From contig NZ_AP022586.1 in NCBI RefSeq assembly GCF_010731695.1, positions 2,294,001 to 2,358,000 of the forward strand: a DNA stretch of 64,000 nucleotides. Direction: 5' to 3'. The notes below the pieces were generated by a model. That model saw only the letters and a program-made list of their open reading frames with translations, did no database searches and was not told the origin of the DNA. The translations under genes were made by a program, and so were the position numbers. Shown piece by piece: positions 53,250 to 62,126 of the stretch; position 1 is the first letter of the stretch; the number at the start of each line of letters is the position of its first letter. Source of the DNA: Mycolicibacterium litorale. Its GTDB lineage: Bacteria; Actinomycetota; Actinomycetes; Mycobacteriales; Mycobacteriaceae.

Positions 53250-54683
53250 TCACGGCGCGGCGCCCGCGAAGGGCAGCGCTGCGGGCACATCGGTGAGCGG
53301 GCCGGTGATCCCTGCCGCAGCACGTAATTCAGCGAACGACCGCACCATGGCATGGGTCGCCTCGTGCGGATCGTCGAGGGTCTGGTCGTCGGTGAGCACC
53401 GAGATGCTCAGCTGGTCGACGTAGCTCCACACGGTGATGTTCATTCCGCTGCCCACCACCAGCGGTCCGACGGAATAGATCTCGTCGACGGACGCGCCGG
53501 CGACCAGCCCGAGTTCGCGCGGACCCGGAACGTTGGAGATGGTCAGATTCATGATCATGCTCGATTCACGCCGCTGGGACTGCCACCGGAAGACGGGCGG
53601 GACCAGCCGCGGCGGCAGATAGTTCAGCCAGGATGCGATCACGGTCGGGCCGAGGAGGTGGTGGTTCTCCTTGGCGATCTGTGTCGCCACCGACGTCAAC
53701 CGCACCCGCTCGAGCGGATCCTCGACGTGCACCGCCAACGACGGTGTCATGTAGGAGAACTCGTTGCCCGACAAACGGTCCGGTGAGGTGTTGAAGGCGA
53801 TCGGCACTCCGGCGATCAGCGGTGCGTCGGCGCGCCCGTCGTAGCGCAGCTGCAGTTCGCGCAGCGCACCGGCCGCGGTCGCCAGCACGATGTCGTTGAG
53901 CGTCACACCGAGTGTGCGGGCCAGCAGTTTGGCGTCGGCGAGCGCCACCGGCGCGGTGGCGAAGCGGCGCGCCGGGGTGACGACGTGGTTGAGGAAAGTC
54001 CGAGGCGGCGCGAAGTTGCGCGCGAGATCGGGTTGGGCGCCGCGCTCCCTGCCCTTGCGGTAGACCTGCGACACCCCCGCCGCCGTGTCGCGGACCAGTG
54101 CGGGCAGTCGGCGGATCTGCCGCAGGTGGTCCTCTCCGGCCGCGCGCAGCAGTTGGGCCGGGCTGTGCGCCGTGTGGCCGGTCGAGTCGTCCTCGCACCC
54201 GACCGGGCCCTGCGGGGAGATCACGCGCGACATCTGATTGGCCGACGCGACCCCGTCGGCCAGCACGTGGTGCACCTTGTGCACGATCGCGACCCGGTCG
54301 CCGGTCAACCCCTCGACGACGTACATCTCCCACAGGGGTTTCGACCGGTCCAACGGTGTGCTGGCGATCCGGCCGATCAGCTCGTCGAGCTCACGCCGCC
54401 CACCCGGGGCGGGGACCTCGACGAAGCGCAGGTGGTAGTCGAAATCGATCGTCGGGTTCTCCACCCACATCGGATGGTGCAAACGCCCGGGGATCTCGAC
54501 CAATTGCCGCCGCAGCGGGGGCAGCGCGAGGAGCCGGGGCGCGGCCACCTTCCGCACGAACTCGTGGCTGTATCCCCCGGCGACCTCGGAGATGTCGAGC
54601 ACGCCGACCTTCAGCGTGTGCATGTGGATCTCGGGCGTCTCGCTGTAGAGCATCAGGGCATCGACGCCGTTGAGTCGCTTCAC
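53250..54683 (-). CDS. Wax ester synthase/diacylglycerol acyltransferase (WS/DGAT, Tgs-like)
   Basis: A 477-residue acyl-CoA:diacylglycerol or alcohol acyltransferase for storage lipid synthesis. The catalytic motif HHxxxDG is HHVLADG near residue 136. The C-terminal SNVPGP motif appears as NLTISNVPGPRE, and GVTLNDIVLATAAGALR is the usual middle block. Family length is about 450-480. The start is GTG 54683. Mycobacteria have many paralogues, so the specific Tgs number cannot be assigned. Confidence 0.92.
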   Translation of the reverse strand: MKRLNGVDALMLYSETPEIHMHTLKVGVLDISEVAGGYSHEFVRKVAAPRLLALPPLRRQLVEIPGRLHHPMWVENPTIDFDYHLRFVEVPAPGGRRELDELIGRIASTPLDRSKPLWEMYVVEGLTGDRVAIVHKVHHVLADGVASANQMSRVISPQGPVGCEDDSTGHTAHSPAQLLRAAGEDHLRQIRRLPALVRDTAAGVSQVYRKGRERGAQPDLARNFAPPRTFLNHVVTPARRFATAPVALADAKLLARTLGVTLNDIVLATAAGALRELQLRYDGRADAPLIAGVPIAFNTSPDRLSGNEFSYMTPSLAVHVEDPLERVRLTSVATQIAKENHHLLGPTVIASWLNYLPPRLVPPVFRWQSQRRESSMIMNLTISNVPGPRELGLVAGASVDEIYSVGPLVVGSGMNITVWSYVDQLSISVLTDDQTLDDPHEATHAMVRSFAELRAAAGITGPLTDVPAALPFAGAAP

Positions 54684-54860
54684 ACTTCACCCCGTCCGTC
54701 GTTGTCACCATCGTGTGCCCCCGGCTGGCGAATCTCACACACTGTGTCACGCCGGCCGCCGCTGCGCCGCCCACACGATTCGGTCCGGCCGACGTCTCAC
54801 GTGACAGTGAGGCGGTATTTTGTCAATCCACGAGCCCGACCACCGCCCGAGGAGCGCAGC

Positions 54861-55544
54861 ATGACACTCACCGCCGGACGCGGTCCGCTGAGCGCCGATC
54901 CCGCGGGATGGTTCAGTCCCCCGCTGCCCGACGGCGCGGTCTACGCCGAACCGCACCCTCGGCGCGTCGTGGCGGTGCGCGCGGGCCGCACCGTCCTGGA
55001 CACCGAGGACGTGGTGATGGTGCACCGCCGCGGTCACCCGCTGAGCTACGCGTTCCGGCCCGACGCCGTCGCAGATCTGCCGCATGAGCCCGCCGCGGAG
55101 GCGCCCGGATACGTCTACGTGCCGTGGGATGCGGTGGACACGTGGTTCGAGGAGGGCCGGGAACTCGTCCACTACCCCCCGAACCCGTACCACCGGGTGG
55201 ACTGCCGACCGACCGAACGCGGTCTGCGCGTCACCGTGGCGGGCACGGTGCTGGTGGACACGAGGCGCACCGTGGCCGTGTTCGAGACCGCGCTGGCGCC
55301 GGTCCTCTACGTCGATCCCGCGCACGTGCGGGTCGACGCGCTCCGTCCGAGCGCCACCACCAGCTACTGCAACTACAAGGGGTGGGCGACGTACTGGTCG
55401 GCGGTGGTCGACGGCGCCGTCGTCGAGGACCTCGCCTGGTCGTATGCGGAGCCGTTCGCCGAATGCGCCGTCATCGCAGGGTTTTTCAGCTTCGACGCGA
55501 CGCGGGCCGAGGTGCGCGCCGAGCTGCCGGTCAGCCCCGTTTGA
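54861..55544 (+). CDS. Tandem DUF427 protein
   Basis: A 227-residue protein with two DUF427-type halves. The first is RVVAVRAGRTVLDTEDVVMVHRRGH to about residue 110. The second has LRVTVAGTVLVDTRRTVAVFET and the family motif TTSYCNYKGWATYWSAVV. Only the second half keeps the full motif. The function is unknown. The ATG follows GAGGAGCG. The 3' end overlaps the convergent oxidoreductase by 14 bases. Confidence 0.85.
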   Translation: MTLTAGRGPLSADPAGWFSPPLPDGAVYAEPHPRRVVAVRAGRTVLDTEDVVMVHRRGHPLSYAFRPDAVADLPHEPAAEAPGYVYVPWDAVDTWFEEGRELVHYPPNPYHRVDCRPTERGLRVTVAGTVLVDTRRTVAVFETALAPVLYVDPAHVRVDALRPSATTSYCNYKGWATYWSAVVDGAVVEDLAWSYAEPFAECAVIAGFFSFDATRAEVRAELPVSPV

Positions 55545-56451
55545 TCACCTGGGTACCGAACCGGTCGAGCACCTCCCGCGCATGGGCCACGCTGTCACCG
55601 GGGATCGTCACCTGAAGCCAGGTCACGCCCAGGCGCTCGAGCGCCGCGACACCCTCGAGGTAGCGGTCGGGGTCGAAGTCGTCGCCGCCGGGGTCGCCAC
55701 CGCCGAGGTTGGTGAACGTGACGTCGATCGTGGCCGGGTCACGTCCTTCGGCGTCGCACCGGCGGCGCAGATCGTCGATCGCCTCGCCCAGTCGTGACAC
55801 CGAGTCGAGGGGCGCGGTGCGTGCGGTCTGCGCCAGCACGGCGGGCGCCGGAAACGGACACCAGCCGTCGCCGAACGTCACGACGCGGGCGCGAGCCGCG
55901 GCCGTGTTGCCGCCGATCCAGATCGGCGGGTGGGGTGCGCTGAGCGGACGGGGATGAGCGGTGATGCCGTTGGCGCGGAAGTGCCGGCCCTCGAACGAGA
56001 CGTCGTCGGACGTCCACACCGCGCGGATCACCGACAGCGCCTCGGTGAACAGGTCGGCGCGCTCCTCGTAGTCGACGCCGAGCGCGGCGAACTCGCGTTT
56101 GAGATAACCCACGCCGACCGCCAGCGTGAACCGTCCGCCGGAGAGCAGGTCCAGTGTCGCACCGGATTTCGCGACCACGAACGGGTTGCGGTACGGCAGC
56201 ACCACGATGTTGGGGATCAGGCGCAGTGTCGTGGTGTGGGCGGCCGCATACCCCATCGCCACGAAGGGGTCGAGCGCGTCGTGTCCGCCCGCGTCGAGCC
56301 AGCGCTGGGTGGGCGCCGGGTGGTCGGTGAAGCCGAAGCCGGCGAATCCCGCCGCCTCCGCCGCCATCGCCACCGCGGCCACCCCTTCCCCGGTCACGAA
56401 CTCCGGGTTGTAGGGATGGGTGTGCATGGGGTGGGTGATGGTGAAGTGCAC
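55531..56451 (-). CDS. LLM-class (luciferase-like) F420-dependent oxidoreductase
   Basis: A 306-residue TIM-barrel flavin/F420 oxidoreductase. Visible are AMAAEAAGFAGFGFTDHPAP, LIPNIVVLPYRNPFVVAKSGATLDLLSGGRF, GVGVGYLKREFAALG and HPPIWIGGN. The start is the GTG at 56451 with GAGGAGCGCGAG upstream. The substrate is unknown. It is transcribed divergently from a second LLM oxidoreductase across a spacer that holds a palindromic operator candidate. Confidence 0.88.
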   Translation of the reverse strand: MHFTITHPMHTHPYNPEFVTGEGVAAVAMAAEAAGFAGFGFTDHPAPTQRWLDAGGHDALDPFVAMGYAAAHTTTLRLIPNIVVLPYRNPFVVAKSGATLDLLSGGRFTLAVGVGYLKREFAALGVDYEERADLFTEALSVIRAVWTSDDVSFEGRHFRANGITAHPRPLSAPHPPIWIGGNTAAARARVVTFGDGWCPFPAPAVLAQTARTAPLDSVSRLGEAIDDLRRRCDAEGRDPATIDVTFTNLGGGDPGGDDFDPDRYLEGVAALERLGVTWLQVTIPGDSVAHAREVLDRFGTQVIKRG

Positions 56452-56505
56452 CTCGCGCTCCTCGCTTCGCCGGACGGGCCGTCGGCATCGTTGTGCCGAC
56501 CGTCT

Positions 56506-56526
56506 GATGAGAATACGATTCTCGTC
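56506..56526. promoter_or_regulatory. Candidate TetR-type operator between divergent LLM genes
   Basis: GAGAAT-ACG-ATTCTC (56509-56523) is a perfect 6-3-6 palindrome that extends to 9-3-9 with one mismatch (56506-56526). It lies about 43 bases before the rightward gene and 55 before the leftward gene. A hairpin GTCGGCA/TGCCGAC (56481-56500) is next to it. Confidence 0.5.
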
Positions 56527-56568
56527 GACGGCGAATCCCACTTTCGCCGAGGTGGGAGCACGCAGGTC

Positions 56569-57501
56569 ATGGCGGATCTGGACGTCGGTGTCTATGTGCC
56601 TCAGATCGGATTCACCTACCGTGACATGCTGCACCGGGCGCTGCGGTGCGAATCCCTCGGCATCGGTTCACTCTGGCTCTACGACCACCTCTACGCGCCC
56701 GGCGCACCGGAGTACCCGTCGATGGAGGCCTGGACCCTGGCGACCGCGCTGCTCTGCGGCACCGAGCGACTGCGCGTCGGACACATGGTGCTGTGCAACC
56801 AGTTCCGGCATCCCGCCGTGCTGGCCAAGATGGCCACCACGCTCGATCACATCTCGGGGGGCAGGTTCCAGTTCGGCATCGGCAGCGGGTCCATCGAGGA
56901 CGAGCACCGGCGGGCGGGGCTGGAGTGGGGTTCGTTCGCCGAACGGTCCGAGCGCCTGGCCGAGACGCTCGAGATCGTCACCCAGGCGTTCGCGATGGGC
57001 CGGATCGACGCACAGGGCAGGCACTACCGCGTGCGTGACGTACCGATCACCCCGGGACCCCGCGAGGGCGCCCGGCCGCCGATCGTCGTCGGTGGGGTGG
57101 GCGAGAAGTACACGCTGCCGCTGGTCGCCCGGTACGCCGACGTCTGGAACGTGCCCACCTACGCGCTCGGCGATCTGCGCCGCAAGGTCGAGGTGCTCCG
57201 CGGGATCTGCGCGGACGTCGGCCGCGACCCCGACACGATCGTGATGTCGGTCGAGGTGGTGATGGCGCTCGCCCGCGACGACGCGTCACTGCCCGAGGTC
57301 CGCAGGTTGGCCGAGAAACGTTTCGGCGGTAAGGGTTTCGGATTGCACGACGGTGGCCTGATCGGCACCGCGCCCGCGATCGCGGACCGCCTCCACGAAC
57401 TCGCGGACATCGGTTTCACGCAGGTGGTGCTGTTCACCCACGACCGCGCCTCCGACGAGACCCTCGACCTGCTCGCCGGGGAGGTCATCGCGCGGCTGTA
57501 G
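56569..57501 (+). CDS. LLM-class (luciferase-like) F420-dependent oxidoreductase
   Basis: A 310-residue TIM-barrel oxidoreductase. Visible are LGIGSLWLYDHLYAPGAPEYPSME, CNQFRHPAVLAKMATTLDHISGGRFQFGIGSGS and PPIVVGGVGEKYTLPLVARYADVWN. The ATG at 56569 gives the family N-terminus (DVGVYVPQIGF). Transcribed divergently from its paralogue and convergent with the acyl-CoA dehydrogenase, it may belong to a lipid or sterol side-chain degradation locus. Confidence 0.88.
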   Translation: MADLDVGVYVPQIGFTYRDMLHRALRCESLGIGSLWLYDHLYAPGAPEYPSMEAWTLATALLCGTERLRVGHMVLCNQFRHPAVLAKMATTLDHISGGRFQFGIGSGSIEDEHRRAGLEWGSFAERSERLAETLEIVTQAFAMGRIDAQGRHYRVRDVPITPGPREGARPPIVVGGVGEKYTLPLVARYADVWNVPTYALGDLRRKVEVLRGICADVGRDPDTIVMSVEVVMALARDDASLPEVRRLAEKRFGGKGFGLHDGGLIGTAPAIADRLHELADIGFTQVVLFTHDRASDETLDLLAGEVIARL

Positions 57502-58683
57502 TCAGCGCGGGGGCGAGTAGTTCGGCCGGCCGAGCCCGAGCGCGTGCTGGGCGATCATGTTGCGGAACACCTCGAGGGTGCCGCCGTAGATCCCGGTCGG
57601 TCCCGCGAGGCGGAACACGTACTCGGCGCCCCCGTCGTCGGCCGCACCCGGCGCCCCTGCCGGTAGGGCCGCCGCCGCGCCCAGGACGTCCATCAGATCC
57701 GGCGAGACGTCGCGCATCGTCTGGGCGATCGCCACCCGGCCGAACATCTCCGGCGTGCTCATCGCCGCCTCCATCCGGGCGATACCGCGACCCAGCCGGT
57801 AGGCCACCGAGGCGTCGTCGATGCGTCGGCGCCCCGCTGCGTCCGGCGTCGCCACGCCGGCCGCGACCCGGTCCACCGCGTCGGCCATCACGGTGATGTG
57901 CTCGGTCATGACCGCGATCTTCTGCAACCCGTCGGCGTCGCGTTCCACCGTGCCGTGTTCGACGTCGAGCGCACCGCGCAGCACCGACCACCCGGCGTTG
58001 ACGTCACCGACGCGGTAGCGGTCGCTGATCCGGACGTCGCTGTAGTAGGTGATGTTGGTGCGGTCACCGTCGACGGTGCGGATCGGCTGGATCTCCACGC
58101 CGGGCGAATCGAGCGGCAGCAGGAACATGGTGAGGCTCTTGTGCTTCGGCGCTGCCGGGTCGGTGTTGGTGATCAGGAAGACGTAGTGCGCGTTCTGGGC
58201 ATTCGACGTGAACATCTTCGAGCCGTTGACGATCCAGCCGTCCCCGTCGCGCACCGCCCGGGTCTTGCATGTCGCGACGTCGGAACCACCCTCGGGTTCG
58301 GTGTAGCCCAGGCACAGCCGCAGCCGGCCGGAGACGACACCGGGTATGACCTCGTCCGCGAGTTCGGGTGAGCCGAACCGTTCGACGGTGTGCGCCACCA
58401 TCGCCGTGGTGCCCCAGTGGAACCACGGGGTGTGCGCCCGTCCGATCTCGAGATCCCAGATCCGCCGGCGCACCGGCGAGAAACCGCCGTCGGCCTCGCT
58501 GCGGTAGTCGGCCGCGAGATATCCCGCGTCGCCGAGCGCGAGGTGGACACCCTCGTCGAAGTTCTCGCCGGTAGCGCGGTCGCGCGCGCGCACCTCGTCG
58601 GTGACCACCGCGGCCAGGAACTCCCGCAGTTCGAGCTGGAAGGCCCGGTCCTCATCGGACAGGTCGACGACGGAGAAGTCCAT
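57502..58683 (-). CDS. Acyl-CoA dehydrogenase (FadE family)
   Basis: A 393-residue FAD-dependent dehydrogenase. Visible are LCLGYTEPEGGSDVATCKTRAV (FAD/substrate motif), WIVNGSKMFTSNAQNAHYVFL, LDVEHGTVERDADG and the C-terminal TGIYGGTLEVFRNMIAQHALGLGRP. The ATG at 58683 was chosen with CAGGGA upstream. The stop abuts the LLM stop without spacing. The acyl substrate cannot be read from sequence. Confidence 0.9.
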   Translation of the reverse strand: MDFSVVDLSDEDRAFQLELREFLAAVVTDEVRARDRATGENFDEGVHLALGDAGYLAADYRSEADGGFSPVRRRIWDLEIGRAHTPWFHWGTTAMVAHTVERFGSPELADEVIPGVVSGRLRLCLGYTEPEGGSDVATCKTRAVRDGDGWIVNGSKMFTSNAQNAHYVFLITNTDPAAPKHKSLTMFLLPLDSPGVEIQPIRTVDGDRTNITYYSDVRISDRYRVGDVNAGWSVLRGALDVEHGTVERDADGLQKIAVMTEHITVMADAVDRVAAGVATPDAAGRRRIDDASVAYRLGRGIARMEAAMSTPEMFGRVAIAQTMRDVSPDLMDVLGAAAALPAGAPGAADDGGAEYVFRLAGPTGIYGGTLEVFRNMIAQHALGLGRPNYSPPR

Positions 58684-58768
58684 TCCCTGAGCGTGACATT
58701 CGTTCCGCCGTCTGTAAAGGTGAGGGGACACCCGCGCCGCGGTCGGCGCCGCACAGGAAGGCAGGCTG

Positions 58769-59251
58769 TTGGGCATCGTCACGACCAGTTCGGACACCGC
58801 GTTCACCCATGCGCCCGAGGTGATCTACGACTTCGTCACCAACCCCGCGAACTGGACCAAGACCTACCCCGGCAGCAGCTACGTCGGCCGCCTCGAGAAG
58901 CTGCCGTTGCAGGTCGGTGACACCTGGGAGGAGGGTGGCCCCGACAGCGACAAGATCTTCACCTGGCAGCTCGCGATGGCCGTACGCCCGCGACAATGGG
59001 TGTTCACCTCGGTCGGCCGCCTGGGCCACGACCGGGATGGCAACGGCGGCATGGACGGCCGCATCACCGTGGAGTACCAGTTCACCGAACCCGGCGCAGG
59101 CGTCACGCTGTTCGGTAGGACGATGACGATCGAGGCGCCCAAGAGCGCCCCGATGCCCGACGGGTTCTTCCGGATCGTCAACCCCGCGAACATCGACCGC
59201 TACCACGCCGCGGTCGCCCGGGAACTCGACGCGCAGCGTGTCACCGCCTGA
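58769..59251 (+). CDS. SRPBCC (START/Bet v1-like) family protein
   Basis: A 160-residue ligand-binding fold protein: AFTHAPEVIYDFVTNPANWTKTYP, TWEEGG, TVEYQFTEPGAGVTLF and a C-terminal helix. It may bind a hydrophobic ligand or act as a polyketide-cyclase-like protein. The TTG at 58769 follows GGAAGGCAGG and is the only start that keeps the first strand. Confidence 0.82.
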   Translation: MGIVTTSSDTAFTHAPEVIYDFVTNPANWTKTYPGSSYVGRLEKLPLQVGDTWEEGGPDSDKIFTWQLAMAVRPRQWVFTSVGRLGHDRDGNGGMDGRITVEYQFTEPGAGVTLFGRTMTIEAPKSAPMPDGFFRIVNPANIDRYHAAVARELDAQRVTA

Positions 59252-59263
59252 CGTCATCGAGGG

Positions 59264-60202
59264 TCAACCGTGCAGAGCCCGCCTCAGGGCAGCGGTCTGC
59301 AGATCGAGCAGTTGCCGACTGATGTCCCAGTCCGGCAGCAGCGAGTCGAATCCGTGGCACGTCCCGGCGAACACATGCAGTTCGGTCGAGACACCGGCGT
59401 GGAGCAGGCGCTGCGCGTAGCCGAGCGCTTCGTCCCGCAGCGGGTCGAGTTCGGAGCAACTGATGAACGCCGGGGGCAGGCCGGCAAGGTCGGCGCTGCG
59501 CGCGGGAGCCGCCCCGCCGCCTGTGGTTCCGGTGTGGAGGTAGTGTCGCCACATCTGCTCGGCGGCGGGGCCGTCGAAGCCGGGTGTCGCGGTGAACTCC
59601 CGCCGTGACGGGGTGGGCTGGTCGTCGAGCACCGGTTGGTGCAACAGCTGGAACACCACGGGTGGGGCGCAACCCGTCGCGGCCGCCTGTGCCAGCCGCG
59701 CCGCCAGCGCTCCCCCGGCGCTGCTGCCCGCCACCGCGATCCGCGACGCGTCGACGCCGAGGCCGGCCGATTCCGCGGCCACCCAGCGCAGCACCGTCAG
59801 CACGTCGTCGAAGGCGGCCGGATACGGGTGCTCGGGGGCCAGCCGGTAGTCGACCGAGACGACGGTGCACTGCACCCGCCGGGCGAACTCGACACACTGC
59901 AGGTGGTCGGTGTCGAGGTTGCCCAGCACGAAGGCGCCGGAATGGCAGTACACCACCGGCGGTGCGACCCCGCCACGGTAGATCCGGACGCCCACCGTCT
60001 TCCGCTCGAATTGCGCTGTGCGGTCCTCGATGTCGACACCGGACGCGTCGATGGCGGCGGCGGCCTCGCGTCGCCGGCTGTCGAGTGACTGCCGGACCGC
60101 GTGCAGTGTGTTCGGCGACAAGTCGGTCCTGGCGGCCGCGAACCGTCGCAGGGCAGGGTGCAGCCGCGCCACCACATCGGGTTCTGTCATGTCCTGGCTC
60201 AA
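59264..60202 (-). CDS. Alpha/beta hydrolase, HSL family, with unusual oxyanion motif
   Basis: A 312-residue esterase-like protein. The nucleophile motif is AVAGSSAGGALAARLA, Asp is in SCSELDPLRDEA and His is in GTCHGFDSLLP. The oxyanion-hole motif, normally HGGG, reads YCHSGAFVLGN. TTG 60202 overlaps the previous stop (TTGA) and is listed; ATG 60190 is equally possible. As the last gene of the operon with the monooxygenase, it may hydrolyse that enzyme's ester product. Confidence 0.85.
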   Translation of the reverse strand: MSQDMTEPDVVARLHPALRRFAAARTDLSPNTLHAVRQSLDSRRREAAAAIDASGVDIEDRTAQFERKTVGVRIYRGGVAPPVVYCHSGAFVLGNLDTDHLQCVEFARRVQCTVVSVDYRLAPEHPYPAAFDDVLTVLRWVAAESAGLGVDASRIAVAGSSAGGALAARLAQAAATGCAPPVVFQLLHQPVLDDQPTPSRREFTATPGFDGPAAEQMWRHYLHTGTTGGGAAPARSADLAGLPPAFISCSELDPLRDEALGYAQRLLHAGVSTELHVFAGTCHGFDSLLPDWDISRQLLDLQTAALRRALHG

Positions 60203-60606
60203 TGCTCGTTCTGTGCGCCGGCGCCCGTCAGCGCGTAGGCCGCGACCACACCGAACAGCGATGCGCTGAGCGCGGTGGTGGTCCTGGTCCGCGCGTCGAG
60301 CGCGGGTGAGCGCAGCGCGGTGGCCACCTCGACGGCGGTCAGGCCGATCGTCGCTGCGAGTACCGATTTCGCGCCGGCGCCGCTGACCAGGATGGCGCCC
60401 AGCGCGGCTTCGCGCATCGAGTACATCTGGGTGAGGTGATGCCGCTCGGCGACGGTGTCCGTGGACCTGCTACCGGGTTCGGACGCCGACGTGCCGCTGA
60501 GGCGATTGGGCGCGATCGTGCCGACGATCCCCACTCCGAGCATGAGCGCGCCCATGACACCCTGGACGCGGCGGGAAGTGGAAGCACTGGCGGGAATGGT
60601 CATCAT
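60199..60606 (-). CDS. Small membrane protein, DUF4267-like
   Basis: A 135-residue protein with about four hydrophobic segments (GVMGALMLGVGIVGTIAP, REAALGAILVSGAGA, AATIGLTAVEVATAL, LSASLFGVVAAYALTGA) and HHLTQMYSMRE between the first two. The function is unknown. The first of two ATGs (60606) follows GAGGAGCTCGCC. It overlaps the monooxygenase stop on one side and the hydrolase start on the other. Confidence 0.72.
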   Translation of the reverse strand: MMTIPASASTSRRVQGVMGALMLGVGIVGTIAPNRLSGTSASEPGSRSTDTVAERHHLTQMYSMREAALGAILVSGAGAKSVLAATIGLTAVEVATALRSPALDARTRTTTALSASLFGVVAAYALTGAGAQNEH

Positions 60607-62126
60607 GGCGAGCTCCTCGTGAGGTCGGTGTGCGTGTGCACGGCGATGGGCGGTACGTGGGCCGGTGGGTCGAACGTGTAGTCGGCGGAGCGGAATCGCC
60701 GGGTGATCGCCCAGAACGCGCGGGCGCTGCGTGGCCACTGGGTGACCACGCGGCCGTTGGCCGCGCGAAAGTAGTTGCTGCACCGCGTGGTCCAGACGGT
60801 CCCCGACATCCAGCCGTCGATCTTGGCGATGTAGTCGACCATCGTCTGCGGCCGCACCGCAACATAGGTCCTGCCTCGGCGGCGCAGGTGCTTCAGCGCC
60901 CGCACGATGTAGCGGGCCTGCGCCTCGAGGATGAAGATCACGCTGTTGGACCCGACATTGGTGTTGGGCCCGTAGAGCATGAAGAAGTTCGGGAACCCGG
61001 GCACCGCCATCCCCAGATAGGCGTACGCACCGTCGCGCCACTTGTCCCGCAGCGGCCCGTCCTCGCCGACCACCTCGATCTGGCCCAGATAATCGGCCGC
61101 GGCATAACCGGTCGCACATACCACCACGTCGACGTCGAGCTCGGTGCCGTCCTCGGTGATCAGGCAGCCGGCCCGCAGGGCGCGGGCGGCACTCGACACG
61201 ACCTCGACGTGCGGTTGGGTCAGGGCCTGCAGGTAGTCGTTCGCGAACACCAGCCGCTTGCAGCCCAACGGGTGCGCGGGTGTCAGGGCGCGCCGCAGGT
61301 CTTCGTCCGGCACCGTCGCCTCGAGCACCCGGGTGGCGATGCCGGTGAACTCCTGCGTCTTGTCGCTGCCGTGCTCGATGACCGAGATGTTCCGTTCGCT
61401 GCGCAACCACAGCCGCGTCCGGTAGATGCGCTTGGCGAGCGGGATGTGGGAGAACACCCACTTCTCGCGATCGGTGTACGGGCGGTCGGGTTTGGGCAGG
61501 ATCCACGTCGGCGACCGCTGCACGGAGTACACCTTCGCGGCGACCTTGGCGACCTCCGGAAGCAGCTGTGCTGCAGTCGAACCCGTGCCCAGCACTGCCA
61601 CCCGTGCACCGCCGAGGTCGACCGAGTGGTCCCACCGTGCGGTGTGCATCACGACACCAGTGAACGGTTCCTCCTCCACCAGGTCCGGCATCACCGGCTG
61701 GGTGAACATGCCGACCGCGGAGACCACCACGTCGAAGCGGTGGCGCTCACCGTCGGTGGTCAGCAGTTCCCAGTCCCGCGACACGGCATCCCAGCGCGCG
61801 GAGACGATCTCGGTGCGCAACCTCAGGTGGTTCTCGAGTTGGTGTCGGCGCGCACACGTCTCGAAGTACTCGAGGATCTCCGGTTGGGCCGACCACAGCC
61901 GCGACCAGTCGGCGTTGAGGTCGAAGGAGTAGGAGTACAGGTGCGACTTCACATCACAGGCCAGACCCGGATAGGTGTTGATCCGCCAGGTGCCGCCGAC
62001 CCCGTCCTCGCGGTCGAAGATCGTGAACTGCTCGAATCCGGCTCTCTTGAGGAAGATTCCGAGCGCCAGACCGCCCGGGCCGGCGCCGATGACTCCGACG
62101 GACAACTGTTTCGCCAACGCACTCAT
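60603..62126 (-). CDS. Baeyer-Villiger type flavin monooxygenase
   Basis: A 507-residue FAD/NADPH monooxygenase. FAD motif VIGAGPGGLALGIFLKRAG, DGVGGTWRINTYPGLACDV, fingerprint FTGVVMHTARWD, NADPH motif VLGTGSTAAQLLPEV, and VVVCATGYAAADY. The fingerprint places it with Baeyer-Villiger enzymes, including EthA/AlmA-like relatives. The ATG at 62126 overlaps the SDR stop (ATGA). Confidence 0.9.
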   Translation of the reverse strand: MSALAKQLSVGVIGAGPGGLALGIFLKRAGFEQFTIFDREDGVGGTWRINTYPGLACDVKSHLYSYSFDLNADWSRLWSAQPEILEYFETCARRHQLENHLRLRTEIVSARWDAVSRDWELLTTDGERHRFDVVVSAVGMFTQPVMPDLVEEEPFTGVVMHTARWDHSVDLGGARVAVLGTGSTAAQLLPEVAKVAAKVYSVQRSPTWILPKPDRPYTDREKWVFSHIPLAKRIYRTRLWLRSERNISVIEHGSDKTQEFTGIATRVLEATVPDEDLRRALTPAHPLGCKRLVFANDYLQALTQPHVEVVSSAARALRAGCLITEDGTELDVDVVVCATGYAAADYLGQIEVVGEDGPLRDKWRDGAYAYLGMAVPGFPNFFMLYGPNTNVGSNSVIFILEAQARYIVRALKHLRRRGRTYVAVRPQTMVDYIAKIDGWMSGTVWTTRCSNYFRAANGRVVTQWPRSARAFWAITRRFRSADYTFDPPAHVPPIAVHTHTDLTRSSP

